Source: Heliomicrobium undosum (GTDB taxonomy: Bacteria > Bacillota > Desulfitobacteriia > Heliobacteriales > Heliobacteriaceae). From it: a stretch of DNA of 64,000 nt. A program made the translations under genes and the position numbers. Position 1 is the stretch's first letter. Every line of letters begins with the position of its first letter. The notes under the pieces were generated by a model. That model made no database searches. It saw only the letters and a program-made list of their open reading frames with translations, and had not been told where the DNA came from. Shown one piece after another: positions 36,587-46,543 of the stretch. The stretch is taken from the NCBI RefSeq assembly GCF_009877425.1, contig NZ_WXEY01000017.1:1-64000 (forward strand). Reading direction: 5' to 3'.

Positions 36587-38245
36587 GTGGAAGGCAAATC
36601 ACTCCCGCCGAATTTTATCAAAAGCATCATCCTTGAGGATATAGAATCGGGCCGGGTCAAAGAGGTCGTCACCCGCTTTCCGCCCGAACCGAACGGCTAT
36701 CTGCACATCGGACACGCCAAATCGATCTGCCTGAACTTTGAACTGGCCGACGAATTCAAGGGTCGCACCCACCTGCGCTTCGATGACACGAACCCGCTGA
36801 AGGAAGACACGGAGTATGTCGAGTCGATCAAAGAAGACGTGCGCTGGCTCGGCTTCGAGTGGGAGAAGCTGTTCTTCGCCTCTGACTATTTTGATGAGAT
36901 GTACAACCGGGCCGTCATCCTGATCCAAAAGGGCAAGGCTTATGTGGACGAACTGTCGGCTGAGGAGATCCGCCAGATGCGCGGCACTCTGACCGAGCCG
37001 GGCAAGGAGAGCCCCCACCGCAACCGCAGCGTCAAGGAGAACCTGGACCTCTTCGCGCGGATGCGCAAGGGCGAGTTCAAGGACGGAGAGAAGGTGCTGC
37101 GGGCCAAGATCGACATGGCCTCGCCGAACATCAACATGCGTGACCCTGTCCTCTACCGCATCGCCCACGCCAGCCACCACAACACGGGCGACGAGTGGTG
37201 CATCTACCCCATGTACGACTTCGCCCATCCCCTGGAGGACGCTGTCGAGGGCGTCACTCACTCCATCTGTACCCTCGAGTTTGAAGACCACCGCCCCCTC
37301 TATGACTGGGTCATCGAGGAGTGCGAGATGGAATGCCGCCCCCGCCAGTACGAGTTCGCCCGTTTGAACCTGACGAACACGGTCATGAGCAAGCGCTGGC
37401 TGAAAAAGCTCGTCGATGAGGCCATCGTCGACGGCTGGGACGACCCCCGCATGCCCACCATCTCGGGCCTGCGCCGGCGCGGTTACACGCCCGAGGCGAT
37501 TCGCGCCTTCGCCCGCGAGATCGGCGTCGCCAAGGCCAACAGCACCGTCGATTCGAAGATGCTGGAGCACTTCATCCGTGAGGATCTGAAGCTGAAAGCG
37601 CCGCGGACGATGGCCGTCCTGCGGCCTTTGAAGGTGGTCATCACCAACTACCCCGAAGGCCAGGTCGAGATGCTGGAAGCGGAAAACAACGCCGAAAACC
37701 CGGAGATGGGCCACCGCCAAATCCCCTTCTCCCGGGAAATCTACATTGAGCAGGACGACTTCATGGAGAACCCGCCGAGCAAGTACTTCCGCCTCTTCCC
37801 CGGCAACGAGGTGCGGCTGAAACACGCCTACTTCATCAAGTGCCACGATGTGGTCAAAGACGCCGAGGGCAAGATCGTGGAACTGCACTGCACCTACGAC
37901 CCGGCCACCAAGAGCGGCTCCGGCTTCGAGGGACGCAAGGTGAAAGGGACGATCCACTGGGTTGAGGCCACTCAGGCGCTTCCCGCCGAGTTCCGCCTCT
38001 ATGAACCGCTGATCCTGGACGATACGGCGGGGGAAGACAAGCCCTTCCTGGAGCGGATCAACCCCAACTCCATCGAGGTCTTGCAAGGCTGCGTGGAGCC
38101 GAACATGGCCGAAGCGAAGGGGCAGGACAAGTTCCAGTTCTTCCGCCATGGATACTTCAACGTCGATACGAAGCAGTCGACGAGCGACAAAAAGGTCTTC
38201 AACCACATCGTCTCGCTGAAGAGTTCCTTCCAGCTTCCGAAGTAG
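36587..38245 (+). CDS. glnS: Glutaminyl-tRNA synthetase
   Basis: A 552-residue class I synthetase charging tRNA-Gln with glutamine. The HIGH motif appears as [16 protein letters not shown], the loop LRFDDTNP discriminates the substrate, and the KMSKS equivalent is VMSKRWLKK near residue 270. The C-terminal anticodon-binding beta-barrels ([19 protein letters not shown]) confirm GlnRS over GluRS. GTG 36587 is preferred, since AAAGGTGAG is five bases upstream; GTG 36578 is the alternative. Many Bacillota lack GlnRS and use GatCAB transamidation, so its presence is worth noting. Followed by a strong terminator. Confidence 0.95.
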   Translation: MEGKSLPPNFIKSIILEDIESGRVKEVVTRFPPEPNGYLHIGHAKSICLNFELADEFKGRTHLRFDDTNPLKEDTEYVESIKEDVRWLGFEWEKLFFASDYFDEMYNRAVILIQKGKAYVDELSAEEIRQMRGTLTEPGKESPHRNRSVKENLDLFARMRKGEFKDGEKVLRAKIDMASPNINMRDPVLYRIAHASHHNTGDEWCIYPMYDFAHPLEDAVEGVTHSICTLEFEDHRPLYDWVIEECEMECRPRQYEFARLNLTNTVMSKRWLKKLVDEAIVDGWDDPRMPTISGLRRRGYTPEAIRAFAREIGVAKANSTVDSKMLEHFIREDLKLKAPRTMAVLRPLKVVITNYPEGQVEMLEAENNAENPEMGHRQIPFSREIYIEQDDFMENPPSKYFRLFPGNEVRLKHAYFIKCHDVVKDAEGKIVELHCTYDPATKSGSGFEGRKVKGTIHWVEATQALPAEFRLYEPLILDDTAGEDKPFLERINPNSIEVLQGCVEPNMAEAKGQDKFQFFRHGYFNVDTKQSTSDKKVFNHIVSLKSSFQLPK

Positions 38246-38261
38246 TTGCATAAAGTGTACG

Positions 38262-38306
38262 CCACCACCTGAGGGATATTTTCTACAAAGGGTGGTGGTT
38301 TTTTTC
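38262..38306 (+). terminator. Terminator after glnS
   Basis: CCACCACC pairs with GGTGGTGG, followed by a T run of seven. Confidence 0.85.
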
Positions 38307-38359
38307 TAGGTGAGTGAGGCCTGGCGCACATTGAAATCCATGTATCGGGGTGAAGAGCT

Positions 38360-38860
38360 GTGGGAAAATATCTTTACCGAATGGCGGACAAGTCTGACGT
38401 CGCCGGTCTGGTTGAATTGGAAGCATTGCTGTTAGAGGAAATCATTCAGAGAACCCATATCGCCCACTTCCAAATTGATCAGGCGGAAATCCAACGAAAC
38501 ATTGAACAGTTCATTGAGACGCAGAAGATGTGGTTTTTTATCGCCGTTGATGATGCCGGGAACGGCAGGCAGTGCGTCGGCTTCATCGGGTTGACCGAGG
38601 CCCATGCCCTCTATACCCATGGGAAATACGGGATCATCACCGAGTTTTATGTACGGAACGCTTACAGGGACAAAGGCGTTGGCAACCGCCTGCTTCAAGA
38701 GGCTCTGCAGTTTGCACAAATGCAGGAGTGGAAACGGTTCGAGGTGACCACGCCACCCTTGCCGGAGTTTGAAAACAGCCTGCGCTTTTATACGAAGAAC
38801 GGTTTCAGTATCACCGGGGGGAGAAAGCTGAAGGCCGAGGAAAAAAGACAAACCCGATAA
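38360..38860 (+). CDS. GNAT-family N-acetyltransferase
   Basis: A 166-residue single-domain GNAT protein. The acetyl-CoA pyrophosphate loop is [15 protein letters not shown] near residue 110, preceded by the strand GIITEFYV and followed by RFEVTTP and [11 protein letters not shown], the typical C-terminal core. The acetyl acceptor is unknown. The start is GTG 38360 with GGGGTGAAGAG upstream. The downstream MsrAB gene starts 20 bases after it, so the two are probably cotranscribed, which may point to oxidative or chemical stress. Confidence 0.85.
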   Translation: MGKYLYRMADKSDVAGLVELEALLLEEIIQRTHIAHFQIDQAEIQRNIEQFIETQKMWFFIAVDDAGNGRQCVGFIGLTEAHALYTHGKYGIITEFYVRNAYRDKGVGNRLLQEALQFAQMQEWKRFEVTTPPLPEFENSLRFYTKNGFSITGGRKLKAEEKRQTR

Positions 38861-38880
38861 TATCAATCGAGGTGATTCCC

Positions 38881-39975
<1,095 letters not shown>

Positions 39976-39978
39976 CAC

Positions 39979-40821
39979 ATGAAGATAAAGGAGATTCGCT
40001 ATGGCTTTTTAGCCTTACTCGTCGCAACGGCGCTCTTTCTCAGCGCCTGCCAGCCTATCGGGCCTCAGGCAAAGCCGACGAATGAGGGAAAGGTCGAAGC
40101 ACAGGCAACACAGGTAACCCAGGCATCACAGGAGAGTCGGGCCGCCACACCGGAATACGCAAACAAAAGAGTTTCCTATTCAAAAGACAAAAAACGATTC
40201 GTCACCGTCGACGGTCAACAATTTACGGTAACAGATGCAGCAAGCATACAAAGCCAACCGATAGACACGGAAGTGGACGCTCACGGGACCATGCCCAAGT
40301 TCTGGTCTGATTCCGGTGAGAAAATCGCCTATACCAAAATGGACGGCGAGGTTGCTGCCGGCATCTTTGTGTATGATCTGAAAACAGGGGAGCGCATCAA
40401 AGTGTCTACGCAGGCGGAAGATGTAAATCACCATACCGTGTTCCTCCTGTGGGAAGGTGATGACGCCATCATCGCCTACGAGAGCCCGCTCAGTTCGCCG
40501 GAGCAAACCATCAAGATCGTGAAATACGGTCTGGATGGTTCGAGGAAAACGCTGGCCCTCTTTAGCGTTAAAAAAGACGCTCCCTTGTTTGAAGACGCCA
40601 GTGACAAACATGTACTCGCGAGAGAAAGGATCAGCAACCGGATTTCCTTATACGACAGACATACATTTTCGAAAATCAAGGATCTGGCAGGACCCGCGCC
40701 TCAGCATGTGATGAGAAAGGCGCGTTTTGCGGAAGGCGCAAATCAAGTAGTCATTGGCGAATTTACAGCCGAAAACGGGTCGATAAAGAAGGACAAACAT
40801 TTTACGGTACATTTGAATTGA
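39979..40821 (+). CDS. Lipoprotein with WD/TolB-like repeats, unknown function
   Basis: A 280-residue exported lipoprotein. The signal peptide ends in the lipobox LFLSAC (cysteine near residue 24), followed by a Gln/Thr-rich linker. The rest reads like beta-propeller strands (KFWSDSGEKIAYTKMDGE, GIFVYDLKTGERIKVS, LFLLWEGDD-like), similar in style to TolB or S9-peptidase propeller blades, but too few for a full propeller. It starts three bases after msrAB, so it may share that transcript; GGAAGG at the msrAB end gives a ribosome site. Function unknown. Confidence 0.6.
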   Translation: MKIKEIRYGFLALLVATALFLSACQPIGPQAKPTNEGKVEAQATQVTQASQESRAATPEYANKRVSYSKDKKRFVTVDGQQFTVTDAASIQSQPIDTEVDAHGTMPKFWSDSGEKIAYTKMDGEVAAGIFVYDLKTGERIKVSTQAEDVNHHTVFLLWEGDDAIIAYESPLSSPEQTIKIVKYGLDGSRKTLALFSVKKDAPLFEDASDKHVLARERISNRISLYDRHTFSKIKDLAGPAPQHVMRKARFAEGANQVVIGEFTAENGSIKKDKHFTVHLN

Positions 40822-40929
40822 AAACTGTCCGCTTGACAACCGGGAACATCCTATACTATTTTATGTACAGATAAATCTTCTAAGAGGCGTTATACTATTT
40901 AGCCATGTAGCTACACACCAACTTAAAAC

Positions 40930-40973
40930 AAAATGTCCTGGCTTTTGTCTTTAGAAAACCAGGACATTTTTTG
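40930..40973 (+). terminator. Terminator before thyX
   Basis: AATGTCCTGG pairs with CCAGGACATT, followed by TTTTT. It ends the msrAB-lipoprotein transcript or attenuates thyX. Between the lipoprotein stop and here TATACTATTT occurs twice (40852, 40891) and a palindrome TGTAGCTACA lies at 40906. Confidence 0.8.
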
Positions 40974-41017
40974 CATTGTGCACATCAAGGGTCGATTATT
41001 TTAGAGAACGGGGTTTA

Positions 41018-42352
41018 ATGATGACTGTCGCAAACTTCGAAGCCACCGGGTTGGATCGGATAGCCAGATGGATAGAGAGAAACCGGATCAAAACCATTGA
41101 TGCGTTGGGTCTAAAGCAGGTGTTGAACACCATCCATATCTCCTTCACGCTGGAGGGGATCGATCGGGTGCAGAGCACCTTGATCTGTGAACTGAAAGAC
41201 TCCTATGTGCAGCAGAGCCAGCGGTACGTCACCCTGGCTGCCGACGCCTACCGTCTGCCTCAACTGGACGGGGAAGACCGGCGAAAGACGGAGGAGATCA
41301 CCCAAAAGGCCTTCCGGTTATATGCGAAGATGTCCCAACTGAAGGACCCGAACGCCAAGGGAAGGCCGAAAGCGGAGAACTACCTCTACGGCATACCGAT
41401 CGAAGATGCCCGCTACATCCTGCCCCTTTCGACGAAAACCAACGTCAGTGTGGCCATGTCGGGCGATAAGTTGGTCGACCTCTTCCGGTTGCTCAACGAC
41501 AAAAAGTACGGCGCCATGTTCGATGAGATCCGCAACGAACTGACAGCGTTCCTGCCTGAGAAGCTGACGGCGCTGCTGCCGGACGAATATGACAGTGACG
41601 CTGAGCATGAAGCCATCCGAGATTTTCACCTGGAAGATCTCAAAAAAATCGACAACGAGAACAACCTTGTGTTGCTGAGCCGTTTCGAGGACCTGGACAT
41701 GAAAGTCGGTTTCGGCGCCTTGACCAGCACCTCAAAAAACACGCCCTCCCAGGAGATCGCCCGTTTCGGGTCGGAGGCGGCAAACCAGGCTAGGGCTGTG
41801 ACGCAGCGCGTTCTCGGGTATGGTCACGAGAGCATTGCCGAGCAGGCCAGAACCACCTTCGGCATGATGTGCAGTCTCGTCACCTATCATCAACAACTGC
41901 GGCACCGGCTCAGTCAGAATTACCGGGAGAATCTGACCGAGTTGATTCGGGACGCCGCCAGGCCCGTCAAAGTGCCCGACAGCATCCGGCAGTCGCCGTT
42001 TTACTCGGAATTTATGGAACTGGTCGAGGAGTGCAGGAACTGGCGCCGGGTGATCGCTCAAAAATACGGCGATGAAAAAGCCCTTTCGTTGCTGCTCAAC
42101 TGCGATCAGATCAAGTTGATCATCGCCACCAACGCGAGAATCGATATCGGAATGTTAGCGGACCGCACATGCATGAACGCCCAGTGGGAGATCAGAGAAC
42201 TGGCGATCAAAAAGCTGAAGGCGCTTCGCTCTCTGTCGGAGGTGCTCTATGAGAGAGCGCTGCCATCCTGTGTGCTCGGCAAGTGCCGGGAGGGGAAGCT
42301 GAGTTGTGGGCGGCAAGCGGAAGTGAAGGCGCGGTTTCTGCCGGCCGACTAA
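41018..42352 (+). CDS. thyX: ThyX-family protein with two degenerate ThyX halves
   Basis: A 444-residue protein made of two ThyX-like domains. ThyX makes dTMP from dUMP with FAD and methylene-tetrahydrofolate. The N-half (about 20-220) has HISFTLEGIDRVQSTL, then QQSQRYV near residue 65-72 but ICELKDSY where RHR should stand, and EDARYILPLSTKTNVSVA. The C-half (about 225-430) has GHESIAEQARTTF, HQQLRHRLSQNYREN near 291-303 with the RHR but no S-x-RY, and DRTCMNAQWEIRELA. ATG 41018 or 41021 follow a weak GGGG ribosome site. Active ThyX or a divergent relative: both are possible. Confidence 0.72.
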   Translation: MMTVANFEATGLDRIARWIERNRIKTIDALGLKQVLNTIHISFTLEGIDRVQSTLICELKDSYVQQSQRYVTLAADAYRLPQLDGEDRRKTEEITQKAFRLYAKMSQLKDPNAKGRPKAENYLYGIPIEDARYILPLSTKTNVSVAMSGDKLVDLFRLLNDKKYGAMFDEIRNELTAFLPEKLTALLPDEYDSDAEHEAIRDFHLEDLKKIDNENNLVLLSRFEDLDMKVGFGALTSTSKNTPSQEIARFGSEAANQARAVTQRVLGYGHESIAEQARTTFGMMCSLVTYHQQLRHRLSQNYRENLTELIRDAARPVKVPDSIRQSPFYSEFMELVEECRNWRRVIAQKYGDEKALSLLLNCDQIKLIIATNARIDIGMLADRTCMNAQWEIRELAIKKLKALRSLSEVLYERALPSCVLGKCREGKLSCGRQAEVKARFLPAD

Positions 42353-42401
42353 AGGGAATCGGTTGTGTGAGGAGGGAGTAACCCCAGTCGGAGGGTCTCT
42401 C

Positions 42402-42410
42402 TTTTTTTTA
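42402..42410 (+). terminator. T-run, possible weak terminator of thyX
   Basis: A run of T's at 42402-42409 follows a GC-rich stretch with only a short ACCC/GGGT stem. Termination here would be inefficient. Confidence 0.3.
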
Positions 42411-42545
42411 TCCATCTGGAAATCCAAAGGGCAATTCTTGTGATTGCGAAATTTTTCATCTATTATGGAAACATACGTCGCCGCGTCAGAAAACAAACAA
42501 AGGGAAAAGCGGCAGCCCAGCAGACACTCAGGGAAAACAAATTCG

Positions 42546-42617
42546 AGTCGGCAACAGAAGAGTGGAAGACGAGTCGGAAACACACGTGTCGGAAACAGAC
42601 GAGCCGGAAACACACAA
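42546..42617. repeat. 15-base tandem repeats before the acyltransferase
   Basis: Three adjacent 15-base copies of GTCGGAAACACACGT-like sequence start at 42573, 42588 and 42603, with two decayed copies upstream at 42546 and 42561. They end directly at the ribosome site of the acyltransferase. Frames across them would encode pentapeptides such as SETHV/SETDE/PETHK. Confidence 0.75.
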
Positions 42618-42630
42618 GGAGGAGACACAA

Positions 42631-43791
42631 ATGGGACTAAGAAACGAACGACTCTACTTCATCGACAACCTGCGCGTGTTCATCATCTACCTGGTGATCG
42701 CCCTGCATACGGCCATGGGCTACATGACCTACGCCCCCGAATGGTGGTATGTGGTCGATCATCAACGCAGCCTCGCCTTTGACATCTTCGTGCTGATCGT
42801 CGATGTCTTCATCATGCCGGCCATGTTCTTCTTTGCCGGCTACTTTGCCATGCCTTCGCTGCTCCGGAGCGGGGCGGTTGGTTTTATGGGGGACAAGCTG
42901 CGCCGGATCGTGCTGCCCTGGATCGTCGGGGTGCTCTTTTTGGCGCCGCCGATCAGTTACATGATCCTCTTTAGCCGGAGCCCCCAGGCGCCGGACTATA
43001 TCGACTTCTGGTTCAACAAGTTCTTCGGACCCTACTACCAGCATGCCCACTACTGGTTTCTCGGCGTGCTGGCGCTCTTTTTCCTGCTCCTCACGCTGGC
43101 TCACCAGTGGAAGCCGGAGGCCTTCGAGCCGGAGATTATGGCGAGAAAACCGGCGATTTGGACCTTCGCGCTCTTCGCTGCAGCGACCACGGCCGCCTTT
43201 ATCGTCGGCAACATCTTTTATCCCGCCGACGCCTGGGTGAACGCCGGCTATCTGTTCATGCTGCAGCCGGTGCGATTTGTCATGTACGCCCTTTATTTCC
43301 TCTTCGGCGTCTACGGCTGGAAGCAGGGATGGTTCACCGCAGGGGGATATCAGCCGAGTCTCGCCGGTTGGAGCCTCTTCGGCGTTGCCGCCTGCATCCT
43401 GTTCATCCTCTACCGGCTGAACTTTCTCGCGCCGGCGAACCTGGCCGAAAAAGCCGGTCACGGCGCTGTCCACGCCATCTTCAGCATGGCGGCGCTCTTC
43501 GCCTTGATCGCCCTCTTCCAGCGCTTCGTCGACAACGGCGCCTGGCTCTGGCGCCGACTTTCCCACCACTCCTACGGTATCTACTATCTCCACCAACTCG
43601 TGCTGCTGCCCTTGGCCTACCTGTTAAAGGGCATCGACATCTCGCCCTGGCTGAAGTTCAGCATCGTCTCGGTTTCCACGATGGCGATCTGTTTTTTCGT
43701 CCTTGAAATCACGAAAATGGCTGGAGGCCGGAGAAACCGGCGAGACGCTGTGCAATGGCGGGAAGAGACAGAACGGGCATTAATCCGGTAA
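42631..43791 (+). CDS. Acyltransferase 3 family membrane protein
   Basis: A 386-residue integral membrane protein with ten or so helices of the acyltransferase 3 (OafA/NolL-like) family. The N-terminal LYFIDNLRVFIIYLVIALHT with the catalytic histidine near residue 30 is the family hallmark; ISYMILFSR, HYWFLGVLALFFLL and HHSYGIYYLHQLVLLPLAY are typical later segments. It probably moves acyl groups onto a cell-surface glycan. AAGGAGGAG nine bases before ATG 42631 fixes the start; the frame continues to 42562 through the repeats but is not needed. Confidence 0.88.
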   Translation: MGLRNERLYFIDNLRVFIIYLVIALHTAMGYMTYAPEWWYVVDHQRSLAFDIFVLIVDVFIMPAMFFFAGYFAMPSLLRSGAVGFMGDKLRRIVLPWIVGVLFLAPPISYMILFSRSPQAPDYIDFWFNKFFGPYYQHAHYWFLGVLALFFLLLTLAHQWKPEAFEPEIMARKPAIWTFALFAAATTAAFIVGNIFYPADAWVNAGYLFMLQPVRFVMYALYFLFGVYGWKQGWFTAGGYQPSLAGWSLFGVAACILFILYRLNFLAPANLAEKAGHGAVHAIFSMAALFALIALFQRFVDNGAWLWRRLSHHSYGIYYLHQLVLLPLAYLLKGIDISPWLKFSIVSVSTMAICFFVLEITKMAGGRRNRRDAVQWREETERALIR

Positions 43792-43827
43792 AACAAAGCA
43801 ATAGGGCGCGAACGATTTCCATATATC

Positions 43828-44199
43828 TTACTCGGGTTGCCGTTGCCCCGGTTCCCCCGGCTTTCCTTTGGCCGGCAGCGGTGGGATTTTTCGCCGCCCG
43901 TCGACGAGGTGGCCGATGGCGAGAAACGGATTCGTCCAGAGCATGCGCGGTCCGGCAAAGCGCATCACCTCGATGATCTGTTCGCGCCGGTCTTTTTTGT
44001 AGCAGTGGATGGGGCATTTCCCGCAGGTGGGTTTGCTCTCGCCGAAAACACAGCGGTCGAGCCGGGCCAGCGCGTAATCCATCAATTCCCGGCAGTCGTC
44101 GCAAAGACCGGCAGAGTCGTTGTGGCGCTTGTCGCAGTAGAGACGAATCATAGCGTCAACAGTCTTTTTTTCTCGTTCGATACGGCGTACACTGCCCAT
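43828..44199 (-). CDS. YgbA-like (nitrous oxide-stimulated promoter) family protein
   Basis: A 123-residue cysteine-rich protein. ERE..TVDAMIRLYCDKRH, then CDDCRELMDYALARLDRC and PTCGKCPIHCYKKDRREQI give seven cysteines arranged like a metal or cluster site, the pattern of the YgbA / nitrous oxide-stimulated promoter family, ending RMLWTNPFLAIGHLVD. ATG 44199 is set by AAAGGAGCG upstream; the frame that runs to 44844 is a shadow of the alcohol dehydrogenase. The family is linked to nitric oxide or nitrosative stress in other bacteria. Divergent from the alcohol dehydrogenase. Confidence 0.82.
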   Translation of the reverse strand: MGSVRRIEREKKTVDAMIRLYCDKRHNDSAGLCDDCRELMDYALARLDRCVFGESKPTCGKCPIHCYKKDRREQIIEVMRFAGPRMLWTNPFLAIGHLVDGRRKIPPLPAKGKPGEPGQRQPE

Positions 44200-44253
44200 A
44201 GGCGCTCCTTTCGATTGAACCGACGTGAAGACACAGGAGGATAAGAAAATCTT

Positions 44254-45387
44254 ATGTTTAACAAGATCGTCCTCGGCGGCCAGGCGATCATCACCGGCCG
44301 GGGTTCCATCGGGTATATCGCGACATTGCCAGCGAAGAGGGCCTTCATCGTCACCGGCGGGCGTTCCATGTTCGCTAACGGAACCATCGCCAAAATCGAA
44401 GCCATGCTCCATGAAAAGGGATGTGACACCCTTGTCCATGGCGGCATCGGCGCCAATCCGGACACAGCGGCGGTGGAGGCGGGGGTGGCGCAGATGCGCG
44501 CCTTCGGCCCCGACCTGCTCGTGGCGGTCGGCGGCGGCTCCCCCCTCGACGCAGCCAAGGCGATGGCCCTGTTCTACGAATACCCGGAACTCGACTTCGC
44601 CAACGTCCTGACCCGGGAACTGCCGGAGCGGCGGCAGAAGCTCACCTTTGTGGCCGCGCCGTCCACATCGGGGACGGGCAGCGAGGTGACCAAGGCGGCT
44701 GTCATCACCTTCCGGGAACAGAACCTGAAGATCGGACTCAAAACGACAGCCATGATCCCCGATGTGGCCATATTGGATACCGACCTGACCTTGACCATGC
44801 CGCCGAACATCGTCGCTGAGACGGGCATGGACGCCCTGACCCATGCCGTCGAGTGCTACATCAACAAGCGTATGGACGCCTTTATGGAGCCCCTGGCCCG
44901 CGGCGCCGTCGAAGGGATCTTTGCCAACCTGCCCGCTTCCTACCTGGAGCGTTCACCGGAAAGCCGCGAAAACATGCACATCTACCAGTGCATGGCTGGC
45001 CTAGCCTTCAGCCATGTGGGGCTCGGCATGGCCCACGGCATCGCCCATGCTGTGGGTGGGCAGTTCGGCCTCGGCCACGGGTTGATTAACGCCATTGTAC
45101 TGCCCCATGTGCTCCGCTTCAACCGCCGTGACGGTGAGGTGGATCTGCGGCTGCAGCGGCTTGCCCGGAGCGTCGGCGAGTCTGACTTCGTCGATGCCGT
45201 CGAGCGGCTGAAGCGGTTGCTCCAAATTCCCGCCTCTTTGCGGGAAGCGGGGCTGGCGCAGCAGGATTTTGAGGCGGCCTTTAGCGAACTTGTCGATAAC
45301 GCCTTGAAGGGCTCGACACGGGTCAATCCCGTTCCGGTGAGCAAGGGGGAAATGACTGCCTTATTGCGGGAACTCTTCGCCGGTTAG
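44254..45387 (+). CDS. Iron-containing alcohol dehydrogenase
   Basis: A 377-residue group III (iron-type) alcohol dehydrogenase. The NAD(P) loop is AVGGGSPLDAAKA near residue 92, then APSTSGTGSEVTKAAV; iron ligands are in DALTHAVECY, MAHGIAHAVGGQFGLGHG (histidines) with the aspartate near 192. It would interconvert an alcohol and aldehyde, e.g. butanol/butyraldehyde or 1,3-propanediol type; substrate unknown. AGGAGG is present, but 13 bases before the ATG, which is long. Downstream is a potassium channel gene, 135 bases away with no clear terminator. Confidence 0.9.
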   Translation: MFNKIVLGGQAIITGRGSIGYIATLPAKRAFIVTGGRSMFANGTIAKIEAMLHEKGCDTLVHGGIGANPDTAAVEAGVAQMRAFGPDLLVAVGGGSPLDAAKAMALFYEYPELDFANVLTRELPERRQKLTFVAAPSTSGTGSEVTKAAVITFREQNLKIGLKTTAMIPDVAILDTDLTLTMPPNIVAETGMDALTHAVECYINKRMDAFMEPLARGAVEGIFANLPASYLERSPESRENMHIYQCMAGLAFSHVGLGMAHGIAHAVGGQFGLGHGLINAIVLPHVLRFNRRDGEVDLRLQRLARSVGESDFVDAVERLKRLLQIPASLREAGLAQQDFEAAFSELVDNALKGSTRVNPVPVSKGEMTALLRELFAG

Positions 45388-45522
45388 GCCAGCAACGCAG
45401 ACCGGCGGTGGCGGCCGGAGGAATGGCGAAGAGGAACGGGTTGCCAGAGAGCCCTGACCGTGTAGCAACGACGCCGGCATCATTGCCAAATCCGGCAAAT
45501 GGGGAAGGGCGGTGGACGGGGC

Positions 45523-46386
45523 ATGCGAAAAGGGATTGTGCGGAGAGTCGAGCAAGTCACGAGTACGCCAGCCTGGGAGTACCTGATGGGCTTGTTGGCC
45601 CTGATCGCCTCAGCCGCCCTCATTCTCCAGCACTCCGAATTGGGGAAGGACCACGCTGTCGCGCTGCAATGGGTGGATGACACCGTCCTTGTCATCTTCA
45701 CCTTCGACTATTTTGCCCGCTTCTTTGTGGCCGAGAACAAGTGGTCCTTTTTCAAGTCGAACATCATCGAACTGATCGCCATCATTCCCTTTTCGACCGT
45801 CTTCCAGTCGCTGCGGATCCTTCGCCTGGTCCGGCTTTTCGTGCTCTTTCAGTATGTGGCCCGCCGTTTTGACCGGCACCGGGTGGAGAACGGCGTCACC
45901 TACGGCTTGCTGATTTTCATCGCCCTCGTCTGTTCCGGCGCCGGCGGGGTATTGATGTTTGAAAAGGGACATAACCCCAACATCCGTGAATTTGGCGACG
46001 CCCTCTGGTGGTCTCTCGTCACCATTACCACTGTCGGATACGGCGATATCTCGCCGGTGACGACAGAGGGGCGCATGCTGGCGGGCTTGCTGATGATTAC
46101 GGGCATCGGTGTCATTGGCACCGTCACGGCGTCATTGTCAGCGCTGTTCATCCGCAGACCGAAAGAGCGGGAGGGATCCTTCAGCGACGAAACGATTCAA
46201 ATGATCAGCGAACAGTTGAATCAATTGGAAACCCTCGATGAACAGGACTTCGAAAACCTGCAATCGATGCTACACCGGGCCTGGAGGAAAAAACGGGATG
46301 AGGCGTTGGGCCTGTATTATGAAGTCAAAGCCGTTACACCCGCAGAAGCTCCGCTCGATTCACCGGAACGAACGCTGGAGCGATGA
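45523..46386 (+). CDS. Voltage-gated-type potassium channel
   Basis: A 287-residue six-helix channel subunit. S1 to S4 precede a pore with the selectivity filter TTVGYGD near residue 170; the S4 has LRILRLVRLFVLF with arginines at every third position, so it is voltage-gated in type. The C-terminus (about 215-287) is a coiled-coil-like region with QMISEQLNQLETLDEQ. Start uncertain: ATG 45523, GTG or ATG 45499 are all in frame, with GGGAAGG upstream. Ended by the strong hairpin at 46402. Confidence 0.9.
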   Translation: MRKGIVRRVEQVTSTPAWEYLMGLLALIASAALILQHSELGKDHAVALQWVDDTVLVIFTFDYFARFFVAENKWSFFKSNIIELIAIIPFSTVFQSLRILRLVRLFVLFQYVARRFDRHRVENGVTYGLLIFIALVCSGAGGVLMFEKGHNPNIREFGDALWWSLVTITTVGYGDISPVTTEGRMLAGLLMITGIGVIGTVTASLSALFIRRPKEREGSFSDETIQMISEQLNQLETLDEQDFENLQSMLHRAWRKKRDEALGLYYEVKAVTPAEAPLDSPERTLER

Positions 46387-46401
46387 GCGGGGCTAGAACC
46401 A

Positions 46402-46447
46402 AAAAAACCCTGAACGTGATGAGATGGTCGCGTTCAGGGTTTTTTTA
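46402..46447 (+). terminator. Terminator after the potassium channel gene
   Basis: AACCCTGAACG pairs with CGTTCAGGGTT, followed by six to seven T's. Confidence 0.85.
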
Positions 46448-46479
46448 CGCGTCTCCTACGGAAAAGAAAAATCCCCGCG

Positions 46480-46508
46480 TTGACAATGCATAGACGTAAT
46501 GATATTAT
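46480..46508 (+). promoter_or_regulatory. SigA-type promoter of the DUF2087 gene
   Basis: TTGACA (46480-46485) and TATTAT (46503-46508) with a 17-base spacer, close to perfect consensus, 36 bases before the start codon. Confidence 0.75.
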
Positions 46509-46543
46509 GTTTATGTAATCAATAAACGACTGGAGTGGACGCC

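Noticed and set aside
36599-38251. 550-codon minus-strand ORF opposite glnS
   Set aside because: glnS has complete class I synthetase motifs on the plus strand; the opposite frame has none and no ribosome site.
40834-40857. TTGACA...TATACT promoter before thyX
   Set aside because: The two boxes are only 13 bases apart, too short for a SigA promoter, and a terminator lies between them and thyX.
42637-43596. 319-codon minus-strand ORF opposite the acyltransferase
   Set aside because: Highly charged and repetitive, as expected for the antisense of a membrane-protein gene; no ribosome site.
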